Shown: one piece after another, positions 53,729 to 63,547 of the stretch
How positions within the stretch are numbered: position 1 is the stretch's first letter
Layout: the number at the start of each line of letters is the position of its first letter
Origin: an uncultured Aquimarina sp.
Lineage (GTDB): Bacteria; Bacteroidota; Bacteroidia; Flavobacteriales; Flavobacteriaceae
Assembly (NCBI GenBank): GCA_947500505.1
Contig: CANMSL010000001.1
Coordinates: forward strand, 558,001 to 622,000
Length of the DNA: 64,000 bases
Direction: 5' to 3'
Made by a program: the position numbers and the translations under genes
Notes under the pieces: generated by a model
What the model saw: the letters and a program-made list of their open reading frames with translations, nothing else
Told to the model about the DNA's origin: nothing
Databases searched by the model: none

Positions 53729-55081
53729 ATGTTTAAAAAAATTCTAATTGCAAATAGAGGTGAGATTGCAATGCGTGTAATCAGAACCTGCAAAGAAATG
53801 GGTATCAAAACTGTAGCAGTATATTCTACTGCAGATGCCGAAAGTCTACATGTACGTTTCGCAGATGAAGCTGTATGTATCGGACCGGCACCTAGTAGCG
53901 AATCATACCTAAAAATGTCCAATATCATAGCGGCAGCAGAAATTACTAATGCGGATGCTATTCATCCTGGATATGGATTCTTATCGGAGAATGCCAAATT
54001 CTCCAGAATCTGTGAAGAACACGATATCAAATTTATCGGAGCTAGTGCAGAAATGATCGAAAAAATGGGAGATAAAGCAACTGCTAAATCTACTATGATC
54101 GAGGCTGGCGTACCCTGTGTACCAGGAAGTGAAGGTATAATTCCTGATTTTGAAACTTGTCTAAAAGTAGCCAAAGAAACTGGATACCCCGTTATGCTAA
54201 AAGCAAGCGCAGGTGGCGGAGGTAAAGGTATGCGTGCTGTCTGGAAAGAAGAAGACTTGAAAAATGCCTGGGAGTCCGCCAGACAAGAAAGCAAAGCCGC
54301 TTTTGGCAACGATGATATGTACATGGAGAAACTTATTGAAGAGCCTCGTCATATCGAAATACAAGTTGTTGGTGATAGTAGCGGTCGGGCTTGTCATTTA
54401 TCCGAAAGAGACTGTTCTGTACAACGAAGACATCAAAAACTTACCGAAGAAACCCCTTCTCCTTTCATGACAGATGAGCTGAGAAACAAAATGGGTGATG
54501 CAGCGATTAAAGCTGCAGAATATATCAAATATGAAGGAGCCGGAACTGTAGAATTTCTAGTGGATAAACATCGTAATTTCTACTTTATGGAGATGAATAC
54601 CCGTATTCAGGTAGAACACCCTATTACGGAACAAGTTGTGGATTATGATTTAATTAGAGAGCAAATATTAGTTGCTGCCGGAGTGCCCATTTCTGGTAAA
54701 AACTATTATCCACAGCTACACTCCATAGAATGTAGAATCAACGCAGAAGATCCCTATAAGGATTTCCGTCCTTCTCCGGGAAAGATTACGAATTTACATC
54801 TTCCTGGTGGTCACGGAGTGCGTGTTGACACTCACGTATATAGCGGTTATACCATTCCGCCGAATTACGATTCAATGATCGCTAAATTAATTACCACTGC
54901 ACAGACTCGTGAAGAAGCCATCAATAAAATGAAAAGGGCTCTGGACGAATTCGTAGTAGAAGGGATAAAAACTACTGTTCCATTTCACAGACAATTGATG
55001 GATCATCCGGATTATGTTTCCGGAAATTATACCACCAAGTTTATGGAGAATTTTGAGATGGAAGAACCAAAAGAAAATTAA
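53729..55081 (+). CDS. accC: biotin carboxylase of acetyl-CoA carboxylase
   Basis: A 450-residue ATP-grasp enzyme that carboxylates biotin on AccB. Signatures: [35 protein letters not shown] (ATP loop), [24 protein letters not shown] and [18 protein letters not shown] with catalytic residues. Normal length. A terminator follows. Confidence 0.97.
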   Translation: MFKKILIANRGEIAMRVIRTCKEMGIKTVAVYSTADAESLHVRFADEAVCIGPAPSSESYLKMSNIIAAAEITNADAIHPGYGFLSENAKFSRICEEHDIKFIGASAEMIEKMGDKATAKSTMIEAGVPCVPGSEGIIPDFETCLKVAKETGYPVMLKASAGGGGKGMRAVWKEEDLKNAWESARQESKAAFGNDDMYMEKLIEEPRHIEIQVVGDSSGRACHLSERDCSVQRRHQKLTEETPSPFMTDELRNKMGDAAIKAAEYIKYEGAGTVEFLVDKHRNFYFMEMNTRIQVEHPITEQVVDYDLIREQILVAAGVPISGKNYYPQLHSIECRINAEDPYKDFRPSPGKITNLHLPGGHGVRVDTHVYSGYTIPPNYDSMIAKLITTAQTREEAINKMKRALDEFVVEGIKTTVPFHRQLMDHPDYVSGNYTTKFMENFEMEEPKEN

Positions 55082-55090
55082 TAAACATAT

Positions 55091-55115
55091 AAGCCTCAGT
55101 ATTGAGGCTTTTTTT
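55091..55115 (+). terminator. terminator after accC
   Basis: aagcctca-gtat-tgaggctt stem with seven T. Confidence 0.88.
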
Positions 55116-55128
55116 ATGATTTTATAAA

Positions 55129-56241
55129 ATGTCATTAAGCTATTGGGAATATAAAACCTGGTTATCGAATATTGATTTTACTATTATTGGTAGCGGAATC
55201 GTTGGACTTAACAGCGCGCTTCGCTTGAGAGAAAAGTTTCCCAAAGCTAAAATTCTCATACTGGAACGAGGGATTCTGCCTAACGGAGCCAGTACAAAAA
55301 ACGCAGGTTTTGCCTGTTTTGGAAGTTTGTCAGAAATTCTTGATGATCTTAAAACTCACTCTGAAGAAGAGGTGTTACGACTGATACAAAAAAGGAACTA
55401 CGGACTTCAACTTTTACGAAAAAATCTGGGGGATTCTAAAATAGACTTCAATTCTTATGGTGGTTACGAACTTTTTACCGAAAACGACTCGGAACTTTAT
55501 CAGACCTGTCTTTCCAAAATAAATGAGATCAATACATTGTTACAACCAATTTTTAAAAGAAAGGTGTTTTTAAAAAAAGAAAACATTTTCAATTTTAAGA
55601 ATATTCAGTCTCATTATATACTTAACCGGTTCGAAGGACAAATTGATACAGGTAAGATGATGGATACACTTCTTAGTAAGGTATATGCTTCTAATATTCA
55701 CATACTGAATAATTGTAAAGTACAATCTTTTACAGATATTAATAATTCGGTAGAAATAAAAACAGATCATTTTACGTTTTCATCTAATAAGGTGGTGATT
55801 GCTACGAATGGTTTTGCTTCTCAATTGGGCCTCAGAGATGTAAAACCGGCCAGAGCACAAGTATTGATTACCACACCAATTAGGAATTTACAGATCAAAG
55901 GCACTTTTCATCTGGATAAAGGATATTACTATTTCAGGAATATTAATGAAAGAATTCTTTTTGGGGGTGGAAGAAATCTGGATTTTAAAGCAGAAGAAAC
56001 TACAGATTTAGGACAGACTGAATTGGTACAACAGAAGTTAGAGGAAATTTTAAATACAATAATCTTATCTGATGTAGATTTTGAAATTGAACGTCGCTGG
56101 AGTGGAATTATGGGTGTTGGTACTCGAAAAAAATCCATTGTTAAACAAATATCCAATAATGTCTTCTGTGGAGTGAGACTTGGTGGAATGGGCGTTGCCA
56201 TCGGTAGCCTTGTCGGCAAGGAATTAGCTGATCTATTATAG
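55129..56241 (+). CDS. FAD-dependent oxidoreductase (DAO family)
   Basis: A 370-residue flavoprotein. The Rossmann motif FTIIGSGIVGLNSALRL is at residues ~17-33 and the family end motif RLGGMGVAIGSLVGKELADLL closes the chain. The layout matches glycine/D-amino-acid oxidases; the substrate is unknown. It is followed 16 bases later by mtgA, so they may be co-transcribed. Confidence 0.85.
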   Translation: MSLSYWEYKTWLSNIDFTIIGSGIVGLNSALRLREKFPKAKILILERGILPNGASTKNAGFACFGSLSEILDDLKTHSEEEVLRLIQKRNYGLQLLRKNLGDSKIDFNSYGGYELFTENDSELYQTCLSKINEINTLLQPIFKRKVFLKKENIFNFKNIQSHYILNRFEGQIDTGKMMDTLLSKVYASNIHILNNCKVQSFTDINNSVEIKTDHFTFSSNKVVIATNGFASQLGLRDVKPARAQVLITTPIRNLQIKGTFHLDKGYYYFRNINERILFGGGRNLDFKAEETTDLGQTELVQQKLEEILNTIILSDVDFEIERRWSGIMGVGTRKKSIVKQISNNVFCGVRLGGMGVAIGSLVGKELADLL

Positions 56242-56257
56242 ACATAGCATTTTAGGG

Positions 56258-56932
56258 ATGAAAAAAATATTTCTTTATATTTATAAGGGCTTACGGGTCT
56301 TTTTACTACTAAGTATATTCTGGGTGCTCTTATACAAATGGATTGATGTCCCGGCAACGCCGTTGATGGGAATAAGGAGTTTTCAATCTAAAAATAACAC
56401 CACTGCCAAACATCAATGGATTCCTTTAAAAAATATTTCTGAAAATTTACAACTTGCAGTGATCTGTAGCGAAGATCAGCGATTTATGGAGCATAATGGT
56501 TTTGATACCAAAGCAATCGAAAAAGCTATTAATGATCATAAAACCGGGAAACGGTTACGAGGAGCAAGTACCATCTCGCAACAAACAGCAAAAAATGTAT
56601 TCTTGTGGCCGCATAGGAGTTGGATCCGGAAAGGTCTTGAAAGTTATTTTACCTTTCTAATAGAAACATTTTGGAGTAAAGAACGTATTCTGGAAGTATA
56701 TTTAAACAGTATAGAAATGGGAGATCAGATTTATGGTGCCGAAGCTGCCGCTATATTTTGGTTTAATAAATCTTCCAAAGATTTACAACGGGATGAAGCT
56801 GCCGCAATTGCTGCCATTCTTCCTAGTCCCAGAAAATATTTGGCAGACCCTCCGTCCGCTTTTATACAAAAAAGAAAAAAATGGATTATACAACAAATGC
56901 ATAATTATGGTGCTTTTTCTTTGAAGAAATAG
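56258..56932 (+). CDS. mtgA: monofunctional peptidoglycan transglycosylase
   Basis: A 224-residue GT51 enzyme that polymerises lipid II. One N-terminal membrane helix (VFLLLSIFWVLLYKWI), the catalytic Glu in ICSEDQRFMEHNGFD, and GASTISQQTAKNVFLW, RKGLESYFTFLIE and ERILEVYLNSIEMG. No transpeptidase domain. Confidence 0.95.
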   Translation: MKKIFLYIYKGLRVFLLLSIFWVLLYKWIDVPATPLMGIRSFQSKNNTTAKHQWIPLKNISENLQLAVICSEDQRFMEHNGFDTKAIEKAINDHKTGKRLRGASTISQQTAKNVFLWPHRSWIRKGLESYFTFLIETFWSKERILEVYLNSIEMGDQIYGAEAAAIFWFNKSSKDLQRDEAAAIAAILPSPRKYLADPPSAFIQKRKKWIIQQMHNYGAFSLKK

Positions 56933-57015
56933 CATACGCTAACAAAAGGTAAGTTACTAAGGCTATTTGTAAAATCATCAGGGTTGTTATATCTTGAAAT
57001 CTCAAATAAATTTTC

Positions 57016-57468
57016 TTGAAAAACTTAAAAGAAGAACTATTCGATCATTGTAAGCAATTTGTACAGGATCGTTTAAACCGAATTCAGGATAGGATTGCCA
57101 ATATCCAAGAGTCTTTAACTTCTGAGACCAAAAGTACTGCTGGTGACAAACACGAAACCGGAAGAGCAATGCTACAACTAGAAAGAGAGAAAGCAGGTGT
57201 ACAATTAGCCGAAGTAAAAAAATTACAGGAAATCTTATCCAAAATTGACATAGCTACTAATTCTACGGTCATTCGGTTGGGAAGTATCATAGAAACCTCT
57301 CAAGCAAATTATTTTTTAAGTATTTCAGTGGGAAAAATAGTACTTGCAGATATAACATATATCGCAATAGCGACCAATACTCCTATAGGAAAATTGTTAT
57401 TGGGTAAGAAAACGGGCGATAGTTTTAGTTTTAATGATAATGATATAACTATAGATAACATTTCCTAA
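57016..57468 (+). CDS. GreA/GreB-like C-terminal-domain protein
   Basis: A 150-residue protein starting at a TTG. The N-terminal helices (QFVQDRLNRIQDRIANIQES) are coiled-coil like and the C-terminal half (residues ~75-150) has the FKBP-like fold of transcript cleavage factors (VIRLGSIIETSQANYFLSIS; IATNTPIGKLLLGKKTGDSF). Such proteins occur in Flavobacteria, sometimes mislabelled as 3-oxoacyl-ACP synthase. It may act on RNA polymerase; not proven. Confidence 0.65.
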   Translation: MKNLKEELFDHCKQFVQDRLNRIQDRIANIQESLTSETKSTAGDKHETGRAMLQLEREKAGVQLAEVKKLQEILSKIDIATNSTVIRLGSIIETSQANYFLSISVGKIVLADITYIAIATNTPIGKLLLGKKTGDSFSFNDNDITIDNIS

Positions 57469-57600
57469 TTATCTTCAAAAATCTTGAATAGGTATTTAGA
57501 GTTAAGATACTGACAAAAAGATGTACCAGAAATTTGTTAAATGTAATAGCATGAAAAAATCATTTTAAGTAAATTGCCGGCTCACAAATTATCATTCTAA

Positions 57601-58533
57601 ATGAAGAAACTTTCTTTACTACTTCTGGTGGCCGTACTCTTTTTTGGGTGTAAACCATATCAAAACACTAAAATCCGAAAAGGTCAGATAACCTATGAAG
57701 AATTCAGAGCCGAGCAAAGCTCTTTTCCTAGTAAAGATGGAATCATAAAATATATAGATAAAGGGAGTGGTCCTGTAATTGTACTGCTTCATGGCGTTCC
57801 TACCTCTGGTTGGTTATATCGTAAAATGATCGATCCGCTGGTTGCGGGAGGTTATCGCGTTATAGTTCCAGATATGTTAGGATATGGTTCCAGCGATTCC
57901 CCAGAGGGATATAAAATTTATAGTGAAAAAGAGCACGCAAAAAGACTACTTGATCTTATGGATGGTTTGGGTATCGAGTATTGGTCTCATGTCATGCACG
58001 ATGTAGGTGGTTTATGGACCTGGGAACTTTTTAATCAGGCTCCTAATAGAATCGAGGAATTGATAGTATTGAATACTCTTTTATATGAAGAAGGTTTTTA
58101 TCCTCCCATTAGATTTAGTCCGGGTCCTGCGGCTAAAGCTGCTATGTGGTCATATCGCAATGGGGTAACTACAAATACTTTACTAAAAACCTTGTTTAAA
58201 GAAGGTTTAAAAGAAAACAACCTAAATGAAATTGATGTAGAAGGTTATAAAACTCCTTTGCTAGAAGGCAAAACAGATGGAATGTACTATTTCTTTACCA
58301 GAACCTGTAATTATTTTCCTGACTACTCCTTAGTTTTTGAAAGCATAGATGTACCTGTTTCAGTGATTTGGGGAATTCACGATACTATGTTACAATGGAC
58401 ACCCCAGCAAACCAGAGTAACCAATGCTCTTAAAGTAGACGAAGCTGATATTCATTTTATTGATGAAAAACATTTTATCCAGGAAACAAAAGCGGAGGAA
58501 ATCTCCTATAAAATTTTAGATTTCCTTAGATAG
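57601..58533 (+). CDS. alpha/beta hydrolase lipoprotein, haloalkane-dehalogenase-like
   Basis: A 310-residue lipoprotein (MKKLSLLLLVAVLFFG then Cys17). The alpha/beta core has the oxyanion motif VLLHGVPTSGWLYRK and an Asp nucleophile in HVMHDVGGLWTWEL in place of Ser, as in haloalkane dehalogenases and epoxide hydrolases; the acid is in VSVIWGIHDTML and the His in DEKHFIQE. The substrate is unknown. A cell-surface or periplasmic location follows from the lipobox. Confidence 0.82.
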   Translation: MKKLSLLLLVAVLFFGCKPYQNTKIRKGQITYEEFRAEQSSFPSKDGIIKYIDKGSGPVIVLLHGVPTSGWLYRKMIDPLVAGGYRVIVPDMLGYGSSDSPEGYKIYSEKEHAKRLLDLMDGLGIEYWSHVMHDVGGLWTWELFNQAPNRIEELIVLNTLLYEEGFYPPIRFSPGPAAKAAMWSYRNGVTTNTLLKTLFKEGLKENNLNEIDVEGYKTPLLEGKTDGMYYFFTRTCNYFPDYSLVFESIDVPVSVIWGIHDTMLQWTPQQTRVTNALKVDEADIHFIDEKHFIQETKAEEISYKILDFLR

Positions 58534-58536
58534 TAT

Positions 58537-58890
58537 TTAATTAAGACCCGATGTCGTTACCCAATGTTGTAATTCTATTCTGAAAATAGTACCATTGATC
58601 AGCTCATGTACTTGTTCTAACTCCTTTTTACTTACGGCCAAGTCTATTTTATCAGATGGCGTCCTAAGCAACAGAGATCTGCAATTGATTTCATTGACGC
58701 ATTGATTGCAACATTGAGATTGCTCGGTAATGCTACAAGCATCCGAAAAATCCTTTAATTCATTAAGGGTAAGTAAAAAACCAATATCTCTGAATACCAA
58801 CTGTATCTTTGGAAAACTGGCAGATTGTTGTTTTTTCCAAAAGAAAGATATGCCTACTTCATTACTATAAATTCTATCAATTGCATTCAT
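58537..58890 (-). CDS. hypothetical protein with cysteine cluster
   Basis: A 117-residue cytosolic protein. A cluster of cysteines (residues ~50-70: FSDACSITEQSQCCNQCVNE then INC) looks like a metal or Fe-S site. The rest is alpha/beta with VFRDIGFLLTLNELKDF. I do not recognise the family with certainty. Convergent with the hydrolase gene, 3 bases apart. Confidence 0.6.
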   Translation of the reverse strand: MNAIDRIYSNEVGISFFWKKQQSASFPKIQLVFRDIGFLLTLNELKDFSDACSITEQSQCCNQCVNEINCRSLLLRTPSDKIDLAVSKKELEQVHELINGTIFRIELQHWVTTSGLN

Positions 58891-58951
58891 GCTGAATCAT
58901 ATTTGATTCAAAAATATCAAATTATTTATAATTAATCTAAATAAAAATAAG

Positions 58952-60637
58952 TTAAATTATATCTTTTAATTTCAATTGTAAGGATAATGTTCCATTCCAT
59001 TCGTTTTCGTCTATGGTATATGCAATCTTAAAATTTTTTGATTCATTGATCAGATCATATTTAGATCCAAGATTAAATCCGATACCGCCAATCGCTAATC
59101 CATTCTTCTGTACCTTACACTTTAAGTGTTTCTCATCAGCTCCCACACACTTAGCATATCCAGTATCACTTACGCCATCAGTCATAAAAACAGGTGTCAT
59201 ATTTCCTGGGCCAAAGGGTGCGAATTGCTTCAAAATCCGAAAGAATTTAGGAGTGATCCTGTCAAATTCTATCATCGTATCGATCAGTATTTCTGGTGTC
59301 AATAATGAATTGTCAATACTTGTGGAGACCACTTCTTCAAACTTTTGTTTAAACAATTCATATTGTTCTTCTTTCAGGGTTAAACCTGCGGCATATTTAT
59401 GACCACCAAACTGTTCTATATGCTCTGAACATGCGTCTAAAGCGTTATACACATCAAATCCTTTTACGGATCTTGCAGAAGCTGCTAATTTCTCTCCGCT
59501 TTTGGTAAAAACTAAGGTCGGGCGATAATAAGTTTCCGTCAATCGGGATGCTACGATTCCGATAACACCTTTATGCCAGTTTTCATCATACACAACGGTC
59601 GTAAACTTGTCTTCTTCAGAATTCTGGACTATTTGGACCAGAGCCTCTTCAGTAATACTTTTATCTGCGTCCTTACGATCACTGTTATATGTTTCTATTT
59701 CTGAAGCATATTGTAAAGCAAGCTCTTTATCTTCTTCTTTAAGTAGATTAACTGCGTGTAAACCGTGCTTCATCCTGCCGGCAGCATTGATCCTAGGTGC
59801 CAGAATAAACACCACATCCGTAATTGTTAAAGTTTCCTTTTTTACCTGAGAGAGCATTGCTTTGAAACCAGTTCTTGGATTATGGTTAATAACTTGTAGA
59901 CCAAAATATGCCAATACTCTATTTTCTCCGGTTATCGGAACAATATCAGCTCCGATGGCCGTGGCTACCAAATCTAAATACAATAGCAAATCATCAACAG
60001 ATTGGCTTTTTTTTGACGCAATAGCTTGTACCAGTTTAAATCCAACTCCGCATCCGCATAATTCTTTATAAGGATACTCGCAATCTTCTCTTTTAGGGTC
60101 GAGTACAGCAGCTGCTTCTGGAATTTTATCTCCTGGTCTATGATGATCGCAGATGATAAAATCTATACCTTTTGATTTAGCATATGCTACTTTTTCTATC
60201 GCTTTTATACCACAATCCAAAGCTATAATTAACGAAATATCATTATCAGCTGCATAATCGATTCCCTGATAAGAAACTCCATATCCTTCTTTATACCGAT
60301 CCGGAATATACGTGGTTACTTGTGGAGACATCGTTTCCAGGTATGAAGACATTAATGCCACAGAGGTAGTACCATCTACATCATAGTCACCATACACCAT
60401 AATGTTCTCCTGATCTGATATAGCTTTCTCAATTCTGGTAACAGCCTTATCCATATCTTTCATCAAAAAAGGATCGTGAAGATCATCTAATGAAGGTCGG
60501 AAGAATTTACGGGCGTCATCATAGGTTTTAATTCCTCTTTGAACCAACAAAGAGGCAATAACGCTATCCACGTTAAGAGCTTTTGCTAAGTTGTTGATTA
60601 TTGAAGTTTCAGGTTTTGGTTTTAGAGTCCATCTCAT
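58952..60637 (-). CDS. recJ: single-stranded-DNA-specific exonuclease RecJ
   Basis: A 561-residue 5'-3' exonuclease of recombination and mismatch repair. I start it at ATG 60637 (MRWTLKPKPETS), the usual beginning; the frame extends 14 codons further. DHH motifs: VYGDYDVDGTTSVAL, LIIALDCG and ICDHHRPGD; the DHHA1 part has GVIGIVASRL and FGGHKYAAGLTL. Normal length. Confidence 0.96.
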   Translation of the reverse strand: MRWTLKPKPETSIINNLAKALNVDSVIASLLVQRGIKTYDDARKFFRPSLDDLHDPFLMKDMDKAVTRIEKAISDQENIMVYGDYDVDGTTSVALMSSYLETMSPQVTTYIPDRYKEGYGVSYQGIDYAADNDISLIIALDCGIKAIEKVAYAKSKGIDFIICDHHRPGDKIPEAAAVLDPKREDCEYPYKELCGCGVGFKLVQAIASKKSQSVDDLLLYLDLVATAIGADIVPITGENRVLAYFGLQVINHNPRTGFKAMLSQVKKETLTITDVVFILAPRINAAGRMKHGLHAVNLLKEEDKELALQYASEIETYNSDRKDADKSITEEALVQIVQNSEEDKFTTVVYDENWHKGVIGIVASRLTETYYRPTLVFTKSGEKLAASARSVKGFDVYNALDACSEHIEQFGGHKYAAGLTLKEEQYELFKQKFEEVVSTSIDNSLLTPEILIDTMIEFDRITPKFFRILKQFAPFGPGNMTPVFMTDGVSDTGYAKCVGADEKHLKCKVQKNGLAIGGIGFNLGSKYDLINESKNFKIAYTIDENEWNGTLSLQLKLKDII

Positions 60638-60766
60638 TGGCAGTATTCTTCCGAAATTATTTAAAAATCCAAAGTACAAAAAACATCTTTACTCCCTTAG
60701 TTTTGACATTAGTTTTGTATTTTGGGTTGCTAAAATTTAAATTAACTCAAAAAATTACACGTACAT

Positions 60767-61357
60767 ATGCCATTAGTAACGCCTTTATCTGCTGATCACG
60801 ATCCAGAAACCAAAAAGTTAGCCGAATTTTTTAATGAAACATTGGGATTCTGTCCTAACTCTGTTTTAACTATGCAGAGAAGACCAGCCATTTCTAAAGC
60901 TTTCATCAATCTAAACAAAGCGGTAATGGCTAATGAAGGTCGTGTGACCTCTTCCTTAAAACGAATGATTGCCTGGGTAAGCAGTAATGCTACAGGCTGC
61001 AGATACTGTCAGGCACACGCGATTCGTGCTGCAGAACGCTATGGAGCAGAACAAGAACAATTAGATAATATCTGGGAATATAAAACACATCCTGCATTTA
61101 GTGATGCAGAGCGTGCTGCACTGGATTTTTCACTGGCCGCATCTCTAGTTCCTAATAATGTAGATGAAGCTATCAAAACAGAGCTTTATAAATACTGGGA
61201 TGAAGGTGAAATCGTAGAAATGCTAGGTGTAATTTCTTTATTTGGATACTTAAACCGTTGGAATGATTCTATGGGAACTACTGTAGAAGAAGGAGCTATC
61301 GAATCTGGAGAGCAATATCTTGGCAAACACGGTTGGGAAAAAGGCAAGCACGTTTAG
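60767..61357 (+). CDS. AhpD-like carboxymuconolactone decarboxylase-family protein
   Basis: A 196-residue helical protein with the redox CxxC-xxH motif in ATGCRYCQAHAIRAAERYG near residue 75, as in alkylhydroperoxidase-D-like proteins. The N-terminus LGFCPNSVLTMQRRPAISKAF is typical of peroxidase-related members. Likely a peroxide-reducing or electron-transfer protein; the partner is not in view. Confidence 0.88.
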   Translation: MPLVTPLSADHDPETKKLAEFFNETLGFCPNSVLTMQRRPAISKAFINLNKAVMANEGRVTSSLKRMIAWVSSNATGCRYCQAHAIRAAERYGAEQEQLDNIWEYKTHPAFSDAERAALDFSLAASLVPNNVDEAIKTELYKYWDEGEIVEMLGVISLFGYLNRWNDSMGTTVEEGAIESGEQYLGKHGWEKGKHV

Positions 61358-61398
61358 GGTTTGTTGATCCTTGGATTTTTTGATCATTAGAATATTAG

Positions 61399-61436
61399 AT
61401 AAGACCTGTTAGGTTTTAAAACCTAACAGGTCTTAT
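61399..61436. terminator. 38-bp perfect palindrome, bidirectional terminator
   Basis: Two perfect 19-base halves (ataagacctgttaggtttt and its complement), between convergent genes. The unit AACCTAACAGGT is, from memory, a common flavobacterial terminator repeat. Confidence 0.85.
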
Positions 61437-61448
61437 TATTAGATTATA

Positions 61449-62102
61449 TCAAACCGAAATAATCTTTTCTCTTACTGCTTTTATAATCAATCCTGCAGTA
61501 TTTTTTACACCTAATTTGATCAGCAAATTTTTACGATGACCTTCTATAGTTCTTACGCTTAAAAATAGTTTCTCTGCTATTTCTGCAGTGGTTAATTCTT
61601 GCGTAATTAATTCTAAAACCTCCATCTCTCTGGAGGTAAGATAATAGTCTTTACCTATTCTCGGAGGTGTGTTTGTTTTCTGTTTTAACCCTTTTAACAT
61701 CGCCTCTGATACAAAGGGGTTAAAATAATAGCCTTTTTTGTATACTGAGTTTATAGCTTCCTCTAGCTCCTGCTGGTTAGTATCTTTCAACAGATATCCA
61801 TTGGCGCCAACTTCCATCAGATAAGATATCATTCTTTCTTCTTTATGCATAGTGAGGATGATAATCTTAAGATCAGGATATAATTCCCGCAGCCTTAATA
61901 TAGTATCCACTCCGTTCATATCATCCATTTCCAAATCCAGTAAAACAACATCAGGGACTACATTATTTAATTTGTCCAAAAGATTTTTACCGCTAACAGC
62001 TTCTAATACCAGCTCTATATTCTTCATTTTTTGGAGCAGGGACTTTATTCCCTCTCGAAATAAATTATGGTCATCCACTAACCCCAGTTTTATCGTTTCC
62101 AT
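61449..62102 (-). CDS. NarL/LuxR-family response regulator
   Basis: A 217-residue regulator from ATG 62102 (METIKLGLVDDH). Receiver Asp in VVLLDLEMDDMNG, Thr in IIILTMHKEE and Lys in GYLLKDTN; C-terminal LuxR helix-turn-helix (LTSREMEVLELITQELTTAE; LFLSVRTIEGHRKNLL). It follows the histidine kinase gene by 32 bases and is its likely partner. Confidence 0.93.
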   Translation of the reverse strand: METIKLGLVDDHNLFREGIKSLLQKMKNIELVLEAVSGKNLLDKLNNVVPDVVLLDLEMDDMNGVDTILRLRELYPDLKIIILTMHKEERMISYLMEVGANGYLLKDTNQQELEEAINSVYKKGYYFNPFVSEAMLKGLKQKTNTPPRIGKDYYLTSREMEVLELITQELTTAEIAEKLFLSVRTIEGHRKNLLIKLGVKNTAGLIIKAVREKIISV

Positions 62103-62134
62103 ATTGAGCAAATTTTAATTGTCATATTAACATT

Positions 62135-62917
62135 TTATACCGGACAGTTTATTCTAACTTTCATTCCAGGGCTGGCAGGAAGAAACTCTATGGTACCTGA
62201 TAACACGGATAGTCTGCTTTCTATATTTTTAAGTCCAAGTCCCTTTTTGTGAGAAAGGTTTTTTTGATCTAAGCCTTTTCCGTCATCTTCATAAATAATG
62301 AGGAAGTCATTAAGTTCATTTTTTAACTCCATTTTTATTTTTGAAGCTTCCGCATGTTTTATAGTGTTGGTTATTAATTCCTGAATGATTCGATAGAGGT
62401 TTAGTTCTTTTGATTTAGCAATGATTTTTGTCGTATTGTTTTTAAAATTAATTTTAATTTTATGAGAATCATTAAGCGTTTGTGCCAAACTTTCGACGGC
62501 TTCTACAAGACCTAGTTTTTCCAGAACCACAGGCCTTAAATTTTGCGAAATACTTCTTACATCCTGAATAGTATTATCCAATAAACCTCTCATTTTATGA
62601 GTGATCGTTGTAAGTTCTTCAGGAGGTAAACCTGGAGTAATTTGACCAAAATATAATTTAGTAGTTGTAAGCATAGCACCCACATTATCGTGCAATTCTT
62701 TAGCAATTCTGCTACGTTCTTCTTCCTGGCTTTGAATTGCAGTTTTTAATAACTCTTTTTGATAATCAGATTCAATTTTCTGATGTTTTTTTTGCTGTGC
62801 CAACAATCTCCTTTGATATACGATAAAGAATACAATTACCGCTAATGATAATAGAAAAATTACCACCATACCAATGATAATAATCTTTAGTGTAATAGCT
62901 TCTTCGGTTTCACCCAT
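62135..62917 (-). CDS. NarL-type sensor histidine kinase (HisKA_3)
   Basis: A 260-residue kinase starting at ATG 62917 (MGETEEAITLK); the frame opens 19 codons earlier within the upstream gene. One membrane helix (IIIIGMVVIFLLSLAVIVFF), a coiled linker, the phospho-acceptor His in EERSRIAKELHDNVGAML and the ATPase domain (ELITNTIKHAEASKI, EDDGKGLD, KGLGLKNIESR). There is almost no periplasmic part, so it may sense through the membrane or through the neighbour. It overlaps the membrane-protein gene by 31 bases. Confidence 0.9.
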   Translation of the reverse strand: MGETEEAITLKIIIIGMVVIFLLSLAVIVFFIVYQRRLLAQQKKHQKIESDYQKELLKTAIQSQEEERSRIAKELHDNVGAMLTTTKLYFGQITPGLPPEELTTITHKMRGLLDNTIQDVRSISQNLRPVVLEKLGLVEAVESLAQTLNDSHKIKINFKNNTTKIIAKSKELNLYRIIQELITNTIKHAEASKIKMELKNELNDFLIIYEDDGKGLDQKNLSHKKGLGLKNIESRLSVLSGTIEFLPASPGMKVRINCPV

Positions 62918-63543
62918 ACAGCGATAGTATAAAAAATGATTAGTATAATATTTATAATTGCGTGTAGACCCCAAACTAAATAACTAGCCTCAGTCGATCC
63001 TGTAAACAATTTATTATTTATGAAAAATAAAATTAGATTACTGGAAAAGTAAATTAAAAACCCAGAATTGATCCAAAACATAGGATTGGTTTCTAACATA
63101 CTGTATTTTACTTCTTTTAAAAGCATATAAAAGTAACTTAATGCCAAAAAAATTACAATTATGCCCAAAAGGGTGGTGGTATTAGAATTGAAGGTATATA
63201 TGTTTTGAAAAAATAAGACATTTAAAATGGCAAAAACAGTAAATCCAACCCCAATAAAAACAAAGAACTTTTTTGAAAAAGTATGGTTCAAAACAGTTTT
63301 ATAAATATTTAGAATTAAAATTAATTCTATGACCGTGTAAAAGTGATATATGGGGAGGTTATTTACTTTTTTATACCATAATACGTTGGAGATTAATTCG
63401 ACTAAAAAAACAATTATGAGCAAATAGCTGAGTTTTATCTGTATACCTTCTAGTTTTTTGTGCCGAATAATAGATAGAAAAAGAGGCAATACGACTATAA
63501 ATGATGAAATTAATGTTAAACTATCGAAAAAATCTTTATTCAT
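62887..63543 (-). CDS. multi-pass membrane protein, unknown
   Basis: A 218-residue protein from ATG 63543 (MNKDFFDSLTLISS) with six or seven hydrophobic helices. The longer frame (to 63642) runs into the upstream gene, which ends at 63548. It overlaps the kinase start by 31 bases, so it is probably coupled to the kinase and could be its sensory part. I know similar proteins next to NarL-type kinases in this phylum but no function. Confidence 0.7.
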   Translation of the reverse strand: MNKDFFDSLTLISSFIVVLPLFLSIIRHKKLEGIQIKLSYLLIIVFLVELISNVLWYKKVNNLPIYHFYTVIELILILNIYKTVLNHTFSKKFFVFIGVGFTVFAILNVLFFQNIYTFNSNTTTLLGIIVIFLALSYFYMLLKEVKYSMLETNPMFWINSGFLIYFSSNLILFFINNKLFTGSTEASYLVWGLHAIINIILIIFYTIAVWVKPKKLLH

Positions 63544-63547
63544 TATA

